Shown here one piece after another: positions 1 through 11,600 of a stretch of 64,000 nt of DNA (its first letter is position 1; every line of letters begins with the position of its first letter). The notes beneath the pieces are model-generated. The model did not search any database, was not told the DNA's origin, and saw only the letters and a list, made by a program, of their open reading frames with translations. Source of the stretch: Symsagittifera roscoffensis (taxonomy: Eukaryota; Xenacoelomorpha; Acoela; Convolutidae); NCBI RefSeq assembly GCF_963678635.1, contig NC_087068.1, positions 11,414,027 to 11,478,026 on the forward strand. Reading direction: 5' to 3'. A program made the translations under genes and the position numbers.

Positions 1-826
1 TTTTTGCCGACTCTTCTCAATAAATGAATATCATTTGGCAAGTTTTTGGTTTGTCCGAAAAATAAAACAACTTCAAAAATTATTAAGTAAGGTAACATGA
101 TGATATAACTTTCAATTTTATTAGCAAACTTTTTGCTACTTTCTGTTGGTTGTGTGCTATTTATTTCTTTTTTTTTTCAATTATCATGATTCAAATTGTA
201 GTATTGAACAACAGACCTTTCGTCACGTTATTTTTAAACAAAACATCAAGAAGTGTAATAATTGAAGATGTTAGAACTTAACAAAAATGTTCAAGAAGAA
301 ATTAATCAGTTAATGAGATCAAGGCGAGATGTTTTGTGCTGTTTTTTTTTGCGCAGAAGACTTCCGTGTTTTCCTTGTTGTATACACTTTTTAGAGTAAC
401 TTCATGTGGCAGAAGTTTTTGACTTATTCGCCAAAAACGAATTTTTACCAAAAAACAACGAAAACCTACTAAATCATGTAACATTGGCTTGAACACTTCC
501 AAAATTTTCAAAACTTGAGCTTTTTAAGTTCTTTTGCTCAAACCGGGGGTTCTCCCTAAAATAATGAAAAAATTGTATTTTGGTTTATTTTTCTCGTCGA
601 TAAATCATATCTTATCTTATAATTAGATATGCGACCTCTGTTTTGTCATTCTTTATAGACTGTAAAACACAGCTTTAGATGATTTGATTTTAGTAGGATA
701 CAAAGAGGTTGTTCAAAATGAGTTATCTGATAGCGTCAGTTGAATTTGTATACTGCAACAATAAACTCACCTTGATTAGAGGAACAATTTAGTCAAATCT
801 CTTGATCAGATGAATGGATACGGCTT
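1..826. other. AT-rich interval, no gene recognised
   Basis: No convincing exon, RNA gene or transposon end is visible on either strand. Open frames here are short, AT-rich and lack splice context. Confidence 0.5.
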
Positions 827-947
827 TTATAAGGAAGGGCTTCGGTAAGGAAGAGTCGTATAACTGTAATTATTGAATCTGTAGGTGAAATCATCGAGAT
901 CCATATTGTTGACAGTAGCTTTTAATGAACTGTCTCGCCAAGTTCCT
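827..947 (-). CDS. Possible terminal exon of an unknown minus-strand gene
   Basis: On the minus strand an AT-rich tract ending in TTTAG is followed by a 39-codon open frame that ends in TAA at 827-829. The peptide contains NNMDLDDFTYRF and is polar, without a recognised domain. Only one frame is open after the acceptor. No upstream partner exon was found, and the segment is small, so this could be chance. It would be the 3' end of a gene whose other exons lie at higher coordinates, possibly as an alternative end related to the small heat shock gene, but nothing shows that link. Confidence 0.2.
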
Positions 948-1270
948 CTAAATATTATAAAGTATGCAAAGAAAAAACCTTTTTCTGTTTGGTTATGGTT
1001 TTCAAAAATGTTAGTAGTTTTAGTGTAAATTATGGTAATTTTTGTGAAATTTTTGGTAAAATACTCATTTTTAAGGTAAAGTTTTGTTTCGGAATTTTGG
1101 TTTTTACGTTGCACTGTCTGATCAAACTGAAAAGACATTCATTTTTGTTCAGATAGCTTTCCGTCTTAAATCGAGCTAATTCCAGAAAACCAATATATTT
1201 TGTTCGAACCATGTACTGCAGCACTGTATAATTATCGGAAAAAATTTAACGATTTTAAATATTATTAGTA

Positions 1271-1692
1271 AGCCTTGGCTCCGTTAATCGGTTAATGGAA
1301 AATTAACCGGTTAAAAAATTATAAATCGCTTAACCGATGATTTTTGGGGCAAAGGGGGTTTTTTAACCGATCCTATTGCTTAGTGGTGCTCGAATTTGTT
1401 TCAATTCCCGCGGCTTTACGTTCTTGCTTGACAAAATCTACAAATTCCGGCGGCTTCTGCAAGTTGTGAACGACTGTTTAGTCACTTCGGAAACATATAC
1501 TGCGACAAACGAATGTCTCTGAAAAAGGAAACTGCAGAAGCTATATTATTTCTACATTGGAATATCAACCGAAATAAAGTCGATCAAAAAATTTTTTTTC
1601 AAAAGTTTTTATTTTCTCCAAAAATTAACAGGTTAACCGGTTAATTTGCGTCGCTTAACCGGTTAATGAAAAAAACTAACCGTTACAGGCTC
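1271..1692. mobile_element. hAT-like MITE with TTAACCGGTTAA arrays at both ends
   Basis: The left end (AGCCTTGGCTCCGTTAATCG) and the reverse complement of the right end (AGAGCCTGTAACGGTTAG) are imperfect inverted repeats. Both subterminal zones carry copies of the palindrome TTAACCGGTTAA or close variants. The interior has no coding capacity. A start near CAGAGCC is typical of hAT-type termini, and the size of about 420 bp fits a non-autonomous element. The 8-bp target duplication expected for hAT could not be matched cleanly, so the superfamily is an inference. Confidence 0.5.
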
Positions 1693-1944
1693 TGGTTATC
1701 AGAATATGGAATCAAAATGAAGAATGTTTTGTGCTTGACTGTTCGACTATTCGCTTTTTTTTTGTTTCCTTTAACTTCGCAGAACGCATCAATTTATAAA
1801 ACTTCCGTTAAGATATAACTAAATTTGTAATTGTTAGATGTAATTGTTCGATGCAAGATGCGCAAAGATTCATGCAATTCTAAAACTGGAAGTATTTTTG
1901 CTTGGAACAAGTGTTAGCAAAGAAGCTGGAAAATAGCCGACTGT

Positions 1945-2954
1945 CTAACAACTTGACTCAATTACAGATGAGTTTGAAAGCTCTTCGCTGAAGTTGACGT
2001 CTTGCAGACGTCTTTTGCCCTCAATCACCAGCCAATTGTTGGGCTCCATGTAGGCATGAATACTCTTCATCTTAACGTCTTCGGGGATGCTTATTGACTG
2101 TTCAATCGAGTGGCTCTCACTTTGAACTCCGTGACCCGGAAACACTTCACGTGTCGCTTCGACAAACAAAGTTCGGGTTTTTCTTTTGAGCAGTACCTAA
2201 GTAGACAATTATTGCTTAAAGAGGCAGCTTTATAACTGTTTAAAAAAACTGCTTTCGATATTTGATAAGTAATAGTATCAGAAGAAGAGTGTTGAGAGAT
2301 TTGCTTAAAGTAGTCGACTAGCTTGAAAGGGCAGTTTTTTCATCTAGAACGAGATTTCACATACTGTGCGACGTGTCACCATGAAGAGGCATAAGCCTGT
2401 TTTCGTGTTGCATACATAAGATGGGGAGTGGGAAGTGTGCTCAGAAACAGAGGAAGAAAAAAAATATATTTTTTGGCGAACCCCGTAATTGTCCAAAAAC
2501 AAGGCATTTTCAAAGGTATTTACTTCAACTGACATAATTGAGCTTGAACAGAGCTATAAAGATGGAGTTAACTATTTGGTAAACAAGGGTGAATAAGTTA
2601 AGAATGACTTTAAAATTAACCTTGACCTTGACTGACGGCGCTTAAACAGTCAGGAAACAAACCAACATAGGAGCTGATTCTTTTCGTTTTACAGAGAATC
2701 GTTGTTGTGCATAAAAACTACACGTAACTTGTTTGATACTTTTTTGAGTTGGGTAATGTTGCTTCACCATTAAGCAACGAGCACTTTGACCTTGACATTA
2801 GCCTGACCTTGACGTGTTCGAAATCGAAGCCAGTAAGGTCGAATCGGGTCTTCCACATAAGATGCAATTCATAATGACATCTACTGGCCAGATGCTCCTC
2901 CTCTTTCTTAGAACAATCCCGGTCACATCTGGAAGGACTCCGGTGTTCTGGCAT
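1945..2954 (-). CDS. Small heat shock protein (alpha-crystallin/Hsp20 domain), two exons
   Basis: The coding exons are 2808-2954 (ATG at 2954, 49 codons, ends phase 0 before GTCAGG) and 1945-2196 (after an acceptor ending CTACTTAG, 83 codons plus TAG). They join to 132 residues. Exon 1 ends in FDLTGFDFEHVK, matching the start of an alpha-crystallin domain (beta2-beta3). Exon 2 continues with VLLKRKTRTLFVEAT, then SISIPEDVKM and NNWLVIEGKRR, the usual order through beta9. Hsp20 proteins are ATP-independent chaperones that hold unfolding proteins in oligomers. The N-terminal arm is short (about 33 residues), and the C-terminal tail (about 20 residues after GKRR) lacks an obvious I-x-I/V motif, so oligomerisation may be unusual. 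The donor is not the strongest form, but phase and domain continuity across the 611-bp intron support it. An upstream non-coding exon cannot be excluded. Confidence 0.7.
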
Positions 2955-3016
2955 TGATTGATGTTTTCGATAACTGCTTGTCTTTTTATTAATTCTTCAG
3001 AAACTCTTATGAATAC

Positions 3017-3511
3017 TGATTGCTTTAAGATGTTTCCGAATTATTAAACTATTATTATTATTAATGGGTTAATATTATTACTAAGTAATTAAACTATTAA
3101 TTATTATAAATAACTCTACCAAAATTGTCAAAAAAAGTTTGATGAATATTTTTTTTAAAGTTTTTTTTGACTGAGGATTAAAGTTATCAAGCGGAATTGA
3201 ACCCTATTTGACACGAGTGTTTAATGTAAATGATATGAAACAGCCTTCAGATTCTGATTATTTAAGATTGCTTTAAGATGTTTCCGAATTATTAAACTAT
3301 TATTATTATTAATGGGTTAATATTATTACTAAGTAATTAAACTATTAATTATTATAAATAACTCTACCAAAATTGTCAAAAAAAGTTTGATGAATATTTT
3401 TTTTAAAGTTTTTTTTGACTGAGGATTAAAGTTATCAAGCGGAATTGAACCCTATTTGACAAGAGTGTTTAATGTAAATGATATGAAACAGCCTTCAGGT
3501 TCTGATTATGA
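3017..3511. repeat. 248-bp direct tandem duplication (two copies)
   Basis: The stretch starting GATTGCTTTAAGATG at 3017 is repeated from 3265 with an offset of 248 bp and only a few base differences. Both copies end near CTTCAG-TTCTGATTAT. The unit is non-coding and very AT-rich, and lies just upstream of the small heat shock gene start. Confidence 0.9.
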
Positions 3512-4432
3512 CTTAGGTCTTATAATGAACACAATGAGTGGGACAAACAAAGTTAAAGAAGACAGACATTGTCGGACAATAACTACCAGGAAACGAAACA
3601 GACGCAAGACTTGACACTGCGAATGGGTTGTATCATTTACAAACTAATTCAATCTTATTTAGTTATTTGAAAACGGTCGAATTCGTCCTTAAAGGGTGTT
3701 AATTTTTTTTAGGTCAGTCATTTGGTTTTCCGACCTCCATACAAACACGTTGAGGATGAACTGATTTTTGCCAAAGTTTTCATAGGCGATTGTGACTTTT
3801 TGTAAAGTATTTTTGGCATGGTCGTTTCATGCTAGTTTTTACCGTTTCAAGGCTTGGTTACCTATAGTAAAATAAATTTTAAAATTTTAAAATTTTAAAT
3901 TTTATAATACCAAACCCTTTTCTAGGTTAGATACTTTTCCAAACAAGTGTTCCGGGGAAAACAGTTTTTTTTTCGGTTGTGTGATTTTTGCTTAGCTGCT
4001 GTTATTTAAATTTACAAAGTTAAATCTGCACATTTTGCTACCAATAATCGTTTTCGCTAAGTTTTTTTAAATTCAATTGCGAAATTGACTTTTTTAAATT
4101 ATGGCGCGACCGCTTTTTCATTCAGGGGACTTCGATTACTGTAAAAACACGAGTTTTTCGGGATTGGCATTAGCGACTTTTTCCTTGATGATTTGTTTTT
4201 GTATCAAATTTCCTGATTGTGGAATCCAATAAAATTGTTTGGTTAACACTTGAAAAATTTGTTCGCCTGGAACTTGGGACGTGATTTTCAAAATAGAGCA
4301 AATTAGAGCTCTTGTTGTGCTATGCTTATGAATCCAACTGAGAAAAATTCGAAGGCTCAGCCTGACCTTTTGATATTTCTACTAGCCCAGATTCCACATC
4401 AAAATTGCCTTGTTGACATTAACTTGTTGCAT
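3512..4432. other. No gene or clear repeat recognised
   Basis: AT-rich sequence without splice-bounded open frames. A small GC-richer patch around 3530-3630 has no convincing exon structure. Confidence 0.4.
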
Positions 4433-4439
4433 TCATTTG

Positions 4440-4700
4440 TAATCGGATTCCACTTCCCAGGTCGAGGTCCCAGACTTATGTCCAGGTTTTGAGGGTCGCG
4501 CCGCATCCGGTTTTAGACCCAAATTGCATAGTCGCGCCGAGAGTTTGAGTCTGGAAAGTCTGGACATGAGTCGCACCGTGGGCCGCGAAAGTCTAGACAT
4601 ATCTAAATTTGGTCGCGAAATACTGGACTTGGGTCGCGAAAGCCTGGACATACCAAACTTTGGTCGCAAAATTCTGGACACGGGTCGCAAAAATCTGTAA
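4440..4700. repeat. Degenerate short tandem repeat (about 22-24 bp unit)
   Basis: Units of the form GGTCGCGAAAGYCTGGACAT recur with variation through about 260 bp. The long open frame on the minus strand (repeating SRLSRP) is produced by this repetition and is not regarded as a protein. Confidence 0.6.
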
Positions 4701-5505
4701 TTACAACTGCTAATGGCGAGTCAAAAGACAAAACAATACAGTTCTAGAGCAGTCTAGGGCCAAATTGTGATGCTTCGAAAAAAGACTTTTTGAATAAAAA
4801 ATTTTAATAGCATATTCACTTGCTGTTTTTCTCCAAATGAAAACTTTCAAGAAAATTTAAAATTTGTTCTGTTGAGTTATTTTTGTATACTTCTTCCTCG
4901 ATGTTTTTTTCAGCAAAGATTGGATGCCTGTTTCAAAATTTGAACAAAAATCTGAAACTTTTTGAAGAAAAAAATGTTTTTTTTTTGCTGACCATTTTCA
5001 TTTATTTGTTGATATATTTCAGTTTGTAGAAGTACTACAAGTACCAAACAAATCATTTATTTTTGTACTTCCATCGTTGGTCCAATTCATCGACAGCAAG
5101 AAATTATGTTTTATAAGCGTTATCCATCTTAGCACATTTGGTTTTTGTAACCCGAATTTTTCTAACTCATTACTCAATTTTTGACAACAAAAATACACAT
5201 CACTTAGTTTTATTTAAAAAATAGGCATCATTATTCTCAGCTGCAGTTCAAATTGTAATAGAGCGTGATTTCGAAATTCGTTGACCTTTATTAAGTACCC
5301 ACCTTCGAGCTAAGTTGAGGTGTTTTTATGCACTTTTTTTCATGTATAAACGGTAGATTACCATCTTTTTTTGTTTCAAATATGATATTTGCGTGATATC
5401 AATTCAATGCCCAGTTGTATCAGTTTTCTAACCACGTCTGAGCTAAATTGTGGTCATTTCTCTTAGTTAACATGCCTATTTTGATCTGTTTTTAACCTAA
5501 AAGCG
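4701..5505. other. No gene recognised
   Basis: AT-rich, with homopolymer runs and no open frame with splice context on either strand. Confidence 0.4.
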
Positions 5506-5514
5506 AAGTACCAA

Positions 5515-5905
5515 CAAGACTAGGGGCAAATTTAGGGGAGGCTTCGACTCCCCGCCACCAACGAAAAGGTTCCCCTTTTGCTATTATTTTACCACATTCA
5601 TTTTCATCTGACAAACCCTGAAATTTTCTAAAGGCGTCTTTGGCGCCAAATCTACTTAATTTGAAGGGGAGCTCTTGCTGAGATTTTATGGTCAAAATTT
5701 TCCAAAAAAAGCCCAAAACGGCCTTTTTGATTTTTTTTTTCAACAATTTGACTGCGGTGCAAAATTTTAAAATCAAAATAAGGTTGTTATAAAATTCTGG
5801 GAACGCTCGGAACATCAATTTGGTCTACCTAAAAAAATTGACAAAAAATTTTGAGAATTTTTTGAAAATCCGCCCCCTCGAGAAAATCCTAGATCCGCCC
5901 TTGAA
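5515..5905 (+). mobile_element. Dispersed repeat family E, MITE-like
   Basis: Begins GGGGCAAATTTAGGGGAGG and ends CTCGAGAAAATCCTAGATCC. The two ends are imperfect inverted repeats (RGGGCRRATYTAGG core). Related copies lie at about 22175-22262 (partial), 36795-37190, 47195-47600 and 57228-57378. There is no coding capacity, and the open frame on the minus strand is incidental. Confidence 0.6.
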
Positions 5906-6310
5906 AAAGACTGCTCATATCTTTCCGACTGCTTTTTAAGGTCTGTGAAGCCGTGTTTGCTTCAAAACAATTAAGAGACACATGAAAAAAAATATTACCC
6001 ACCAATTTGAAGCAATTTTCAAGACAGATTAAGACTTCACCTACGCGTTAATAGCATGAAATATATCGCAGGTTAATTTTTCCAAGTTTGCCATTTTAAC
6101 AATTTAAAACCCTCCCAACATTACAAAAAATGATTGCTGGTGATTTAAGTTTAAGACAAAATCATTTCCGATGATAGAAAAAAAAAATTCGTCAAAAAGG
6201 GCTAGTTGATCATTCTAATTTTTTTAGATATAAAACCATCCCAAGCACAAATAGTAAATTTTCCGTCACTTTATTCGAGAGTCAAAACAACAATCCCATC
6301 TTGCTTGTTT
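5906..6310 (+). repeat. Degenerate copy of dispersed repeat family D
   Basis: Shares with the copies at 8764-19151 (interrupted) and 44624-45110 the order AAGACTGCTC, TTCCGACTGC, an ACGCGTTAATAGC-like block, GCCATTTTAACAATTT and a terminal GAGAGTCAAAACAAC. It is more diverged than those two. Confidence 0.6.
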
Positions 6311-6789
6311 CCAGACAATCTTTTTCGAGATTTCTCAATAAACTAGCAAATAATGATTTAAAAGAAAAAATTAAGAATGCCCCATTACTTGGAGAATCAT
6401 TCGCTTAATACAACACTTTGATTAAAAATTGATCTGAATAAATTTTTAGTATGAGCAAAACTTAATGGTTGTAACCGAGCAGCAGCTTTTCTATTTCTTA
6501 GACCAAAAGCCCCTATGATGATTAAAAAAGCACTCATGACCACTAAAAACATTCATGATGCTTAAAAACATTATGAAAGTTGAATGATCAGTTTTCTTGA
6601 TTTGAAATGGTTGCTCATTTACGATGAAACTGTCCCTTCTTTAATTTCGAAAACTAAAATTTGCGTCCTCTAAACGATCAAAAACCCTCTTTTTGTCCTA
6701 CAATACAGACTTCATTGAAACAATCAAAGTATTTTTAAACAATGCACCTCTCCGCTGAACAAAAATCCCAAAAATTTCAACGTTTTCCC

Positions 6790-7205
6790 GGTATTTTTTG
6801 CAACTAACTGCAAATATTTCGTTGACAAGGCCAGGCGCATAATAAAAGTCCTGAAAGTCTTAACAGGTTCAACCAGCGCCCAAGCCAAAGAAACCCTACT
6901 TTTAACTTGCAAAGCCCTCATCAGACCCATACTAGATTACGCCTCCCGTGCATTTTTCTACGCATCCTCTAACACCTGAGTAAACCACGTGCAGAGTAAC
7001 CAAAATCAAGCCCCCCGTGTTATATCTGGTTCCATCCTCTTGAGCTCCCCTGCCCACCTGCACTAAGAAGTGGAATTTTTAAAGTTCAAAAACTAACACA
7101 TTCTCGTAACTTCTCAGCTTAACTTCTCTATTTATCGTTCGCATCAATCTCACAATTTCTCCACATTCATCCCCTTCCCCCTCGCCAAATACGCCCTTCA
7201 ATTTT
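6790..7205 (+). pseudogene. Dead non-LTR retrotransposon (Jockey-like) reverse transcriptase, C-terminal part
   Basis: Plus-strand translation reads KARRIIKVLKVLTG, then CKALIRPILDYASRAFFYAS, then NQAPRVISGS and an HL..EVEFLKF stretch. This is the usual order downstream of the catalytic motif in Jockey/CR1-type LINE proteins. It is broken by at least three in-frame stops and lacks the YADD region and the N-terminal endonuclease, so it is a 5'-truncated, inactive copy. The clade is assigned from general motif order and is tentative. Confidence 0.6.
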
Positions 7206-7309
7206 AAACTGTTTGAAAGAAGAAACCACAGAATTTCTTTTTAATTACTTCTTAAAAAGAAGTTTTTATCTAATTAAAGCGCAGGCGCCAATGAACTAGT
7301 TTCTATTCA

Positions 7310-7840
7310 AAACAAGACTGCTCGCATATTAGCGCAAAAACTTGAAATCTCCGGTTGCCCTGGCAACTAAACAAAAAAAATTAATCTCAAAAAAGTGATG
7401 AAATAATTGAAAAAAAAAAAAAAAAAAGGACGTTATTTGAAAAAAAAAACTTTTGGCTTTCCTCCATCATACCACACGCTATGTAAAACGTTTACGGTTG
7501 TAATAAGCGTCTGCTATTTATCAAGTAGACCAATTTTCTGCTCTCACTTCAGTTTTGAACTATTCAGTTTGCTTGTTTTTTGGGAACGCAACATTTTGCG
7601 CGTTAATTATTCCAAGTTGGCCAAGTTAGCAAATTTTTAACCTCCTTCATTTACAAAAAAATGGCCACTAGACTTTTTAAATTTCGAGCTCAGCACAACA
7701 ATATTTTTCAGATCGCAGAATTAGTTTTGCAAGTTTTAAATTTAAGAGTTAATTTTAAAGCCAAAATTTGTCCACCCAAGGCATAAAAACTTTCGATCAT
7801 ATTTTTCGAAAGTCAGATTAATGAGGCAGGCGTCTCAGTT
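7310..7840 (+). repeat. Degenerate family D repeat fragments
   Basis: CAAGACTGCTCGCATATTAG near 7313 matches the outer end of family D. From about 7595 the GCGCGTTAATTATTCCAAG...GGCCAA block and the GAGCTCAGCACAACAAT block match its interior. A purine run (AAAA) at about 7411-7450 lies between them. Confidence 0.45.
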
Positions 7841-8391
7841 TTAATAATTAGAGAGCAAGATCTCAAGCATGAAAGCCCAGTTATTTTTCAGAGTTCATAG
7901 GATACTTTCAGTGGTATCATTTTACGACAGCCAACTGTGGCTGACGACCAACCCAAGTTTTTTAAAGGTGCCTTTGTGATTTAATGTGCCATTTGCTTCC
8001 TAAAAAATTGGCCACGGCCCAGAAATTTATGCTCACTTTGGTCATTCTTTAGTTTCAGCAGAGCTCGAAATGTTCGAAATGTGTGATCTTAAAATACAGA
8101 TAACACCACTCTCTTCCCAGGTTTTGATAGCAATTAACATTGCAACAAGGAAATGTCATTTGTTGACCAATTAATTGCAATTAACTTGGGCCCAATTAAA
8201 TGGAAACATGGAAAAACCAGTTCAATTAATTGACATAAACTTCATTTAATGGACATTTTATCTCCCAATTGACTTTTCCCAACCCTGTCTCCGCCCTCTG
8301 GGGTTAATGAAAAACTGAGAGTATAAAACAGGGAAACCACAAGATAATACTTTGATTATAAGCACTGTTTATGTTTCACCGAGTGTGTTCT
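7841..8391. other. No gene recognised; TATA-like box at 8322
   Basis: Contains repeated AATTAATTG/CAATTAA motifs at about 8165-8270 and a TATAAAA at 8322-8328 on the plus strand. The TATA could be a promoter, but no plus-strand gene starting here is convincing. Confidence 0.3.
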
Positions 8392-8607
8392 TTAGTTTTC
8401 TTCCGATATCTCTCCCTCAACTTCTTCGATTCGGCTAATATCCCTGTGCGACTGAGTGAACTTGTGTGAACTGTTGGTTGCACTCCTCAAACGTCTCTGG
8501 GTCTTGTTCGAGCTTGTCTCTATCTTTTTCATCGCCTCAGCTAGAAGAGAGTACGCGTTGTCGAAATTCAGATCGTTTCTCTCTGCATCGTCCTTTTCTT
8601 CATTGCC
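8392..8607 (-). CDS. Exon 5 (terminal) of the unknown minus-strand gene
   Basis: The acceptor ACTTCTGATATTAG is followed by 71 open codons and TAA at 8392-8394. The peptide is charged (NEEKDDAERNDLNFDNAY, then SLLAEAMKKIETSS and RIEEVEGEISEEN) and probably helical. It enters in phase 0, matching exon 4. The overlapping plus-strand frame here is Ser/Cys-rich and looks like its antisense shadow. Confidence 0.4.
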   Translation of the reverse strand, partial: GNEEKDDAERNDLNFDNAYSLLAEAMKKIETSSNKTQRRLRSATNSSHKFTQSHRDISRIEEVEGEISEEN

Positions 8608-11600
8608 CTAATATCAGAAGTTTTATTTGCATTGAACATTTTGAAACAAGATTTCGTCAATTTGCATTTTTTCTATTAGCAACTTACCTTAAAATCCATG
8701 GAAAAACTCACCTAGTTGCTTTCAAACATAACAAGACTGCTCGTATCAGGGCGAGGCCCTGAATGTTCCGACTGCCTTTTAAGGTTTATGGAGCAGTAAT
8801 AAAATTAAAAAATTAAATGAAATTTAAAAAAAATGAATAAAAAAATTTCTAAAATTATTTATGATAACCATCCCCCCACACGCCATATACAGTACAAAGA
8901 ATCTAATTCGCTCCTTGTAGCAAACCAATTGTTATCCATACGGATATCATAGCAAAACATCCTTTTATAAACAATGTAGAATTAGGTGCTAAAACTACCA
9001 GTTGGTAATGTTTACATACTATAAAACCTAACTGATTACATAATACATATAGAAGTCTGAGGATTAAATAAGTACCTATCTATACCTAACAACATATGTA
9101 CTAGTTATTATGAAACGCTGTATCTCAAATGATTCGAGGTCAGCGTCTGCCAGACTTAAACATAGACAGATGAATTTAAGTTGTTATCTTACTCTTTCTA
9201 TTTCTTATTTCTCAGTCAGCGCTCAGCATAGACTTTGATCAACTAACTTTTACCTCACCTAACGGCTGAGGGTATAACATGGCGCAGCCAGCACTCACAA
9301 AGAATCCATTGGGGATTACATCATTTTGGCAGAAAGCGTCCGCGGAACCACCGGTAGAGTGGGACAAATGGAACCAGCAGCTGTTTCTTGGCATCATCGC
9401 AAAAGACGGTGTGAATTTGAACAAGCTTCTACATAACCCGCCAACTATTCGGAAACCCCAAGAACCAGGCTACGAGCTCAATATAGAAGGGGAAACAGAC
9501 AAACAAATACGCGATCGAAACCTACGAAACCAAGAAAAACGGGTAGCATGGAGAACCAATGTCAACATCTGGATAATCTTGGTCCCACCGTCGACGGTAT
9601 ACCATGGGAGGAAGCCGATATCAAATGCAGAAGTTACATATACTTGTGTTTGGGGACGGAGGGCCAAAGACGACTAACACAGTATTATCCAAACATCAAA
9701 ATTCAAGATACCTCCACCAGAGAGTTTTGGACACTCCTTACACGACTGTTTGTTAAGGAACGCAACGTAACATTCGATCGGTACGAGGCTTTTACCCCCA
9801 AACAGGGGAAAACGGAATCCCTGGAAGAATTCCACTGCGGACTTACGGAACTTGTGGTAAAAGGAAATTTTAAATGCACGGCATGCAACGATGGAGGCCT
9901 CGAGTCCGAAATAGTCAGAGATCTATTTACGGCAAACATGTCATACGACGAAGTTCAAAAAGACCTTCTCGCCGAAACAAAAACGCCCGCACAAGCATTG
10001 GACTACGCGGTAAAACGCGAGAAAGGCCTAGAGAACCAAGTCCATATTAGAAAACAGGGAACTTCAAATAGTCATACCGGATTGCCAAATATAAAATCAG
10101 AACCGGTAAACTTCGTCCAAAAGCGGGGTGGATATAGATCTCAACAGCGTGGTGGACGCGGTAGAGGAGGACAAACATCAAGGAACTATCCAGAAAAAGC
10201 TGGACAAAAGAAAGATTGTTTCAAATGCGGCAATGCATTTTCAGCAAATCATTTAGCACAATGTCCGGCGCGTGACAAAATTTGTAACAAGTGCACCAAG
10301 AGGGGTCATTTTGCAAGACTGTGCAAATCTACCGAAGTAAACGCAATCCAGGAGGATAATCAACAACAACAAGACCTTCAAGACACCGATATGACAGCCT
10401 ACGTAAATTATCTACAAGCGGGTGACGTTATTCCGGGATGGGAATTAATCCATCCGGATGATACATCCACAAACTGGATAAACTTTGAACCAAGACGGGC
10501 AGAAGAACTACTTGACACAGATCTCAAAGGACATTTTATTAGGGTGCGCTCGGAGAAAAATAACATCGTTTTTATTGCCGACACAGGATCACCAACATCG
10601 TTCGTAAACGAAAAGGCAGCCAACCTACTGGCTACAACAGTCAAGTCAGCAGTAAGAACAAGAATGAAAGATGACAACGAAGCTAACAAAATGGTCTGCT
10701 CCAATGGATATAAATTCCCATCCCTTGGCAGACTAACCGCCCCAATCGAATCGGGAGGCTGGACAATCCACACAGCGTCTTTCATTGTGGTGGACGACAG
10801 GCGAGCGAACATCCTGGGGCGAAATCTTCTCCCGCAAATTGGCATCCAGCTACACCAAGAAAGAAAACCAGTTGGTAAGTCAATCCTACAGGTTAACAGT
10901 GTCAAAAATTCGGACACACAAATTGCAACGTAGGTCAGAACCACGTACCCGGGACTGTGTACACGAATCGGACGTTCAAAAAACCATATGGTCCATACAC
11001 AATTCTTATCTGAATTCAAGGCCTTACAACAACGGGGGCGCCGAATTCCCATTCATATACAGGAGAAGGTGGAACATGAAATTAGATCATTAATCGACCA
11101 AGGCCACATCACTCGACTCGAAAAATGTAATGACAACCAATTCATAAGCCCTATTGTGATCACTGTTAAGAAAGATGGATCAATTAAATTAGCCATGGAC
11201 TCAAAACAAATAAATAATTCGATCCACAAAAATAAGTACCAGATGCCAAATATTGACGTCCTGTTAGACAATATAGCACAATCGGCACAGGAGGGTACAA
11301 ATAAGCCAGGAACGACTTATTTCTCAACAATAGATCTACGCTATGCGTACAGTCAACTGCCTTTAGACGAAACAACCCGTACGCAGTGTAACTTCAGCAT
11401 AATTGGGGGAAAGGCAACGGGAACATATCAGTTCCAAACTGGCTTCTACGGGCTAACAGATATGCCCGCAGAATTTCAGAAAGCCATCGACCTAACCCTT
11501 AACAATGAAAAAGACACATTCGCATTCCTAGATGATATTTTAATAATATCGCATGGCACAAAAGAGCAACATATTGAAAAACTGACCAAAGTTTTGAACA

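Noticed and set aside
827-1224. Overlapping minus-strand frames of 64 and 103 codons taken whole
   Set aside because: The upstream parts are AT-driven low-complexity translations; only the short 3' part after an acceptor could be coding, and it is listed with low confidence.
4433-4690. 85-codon SRLSRP-type repeat protein on the minus strand
   Set aside because: It arises from a short tandem DNA repeat; no splice or start context.
8466-8762. 98-codon plus-strand frame rich in Ser, Cys and His
   Set aside because: It overlaps an antisense exon with better protein character and phase fit, and its end runs into a family D repeat.
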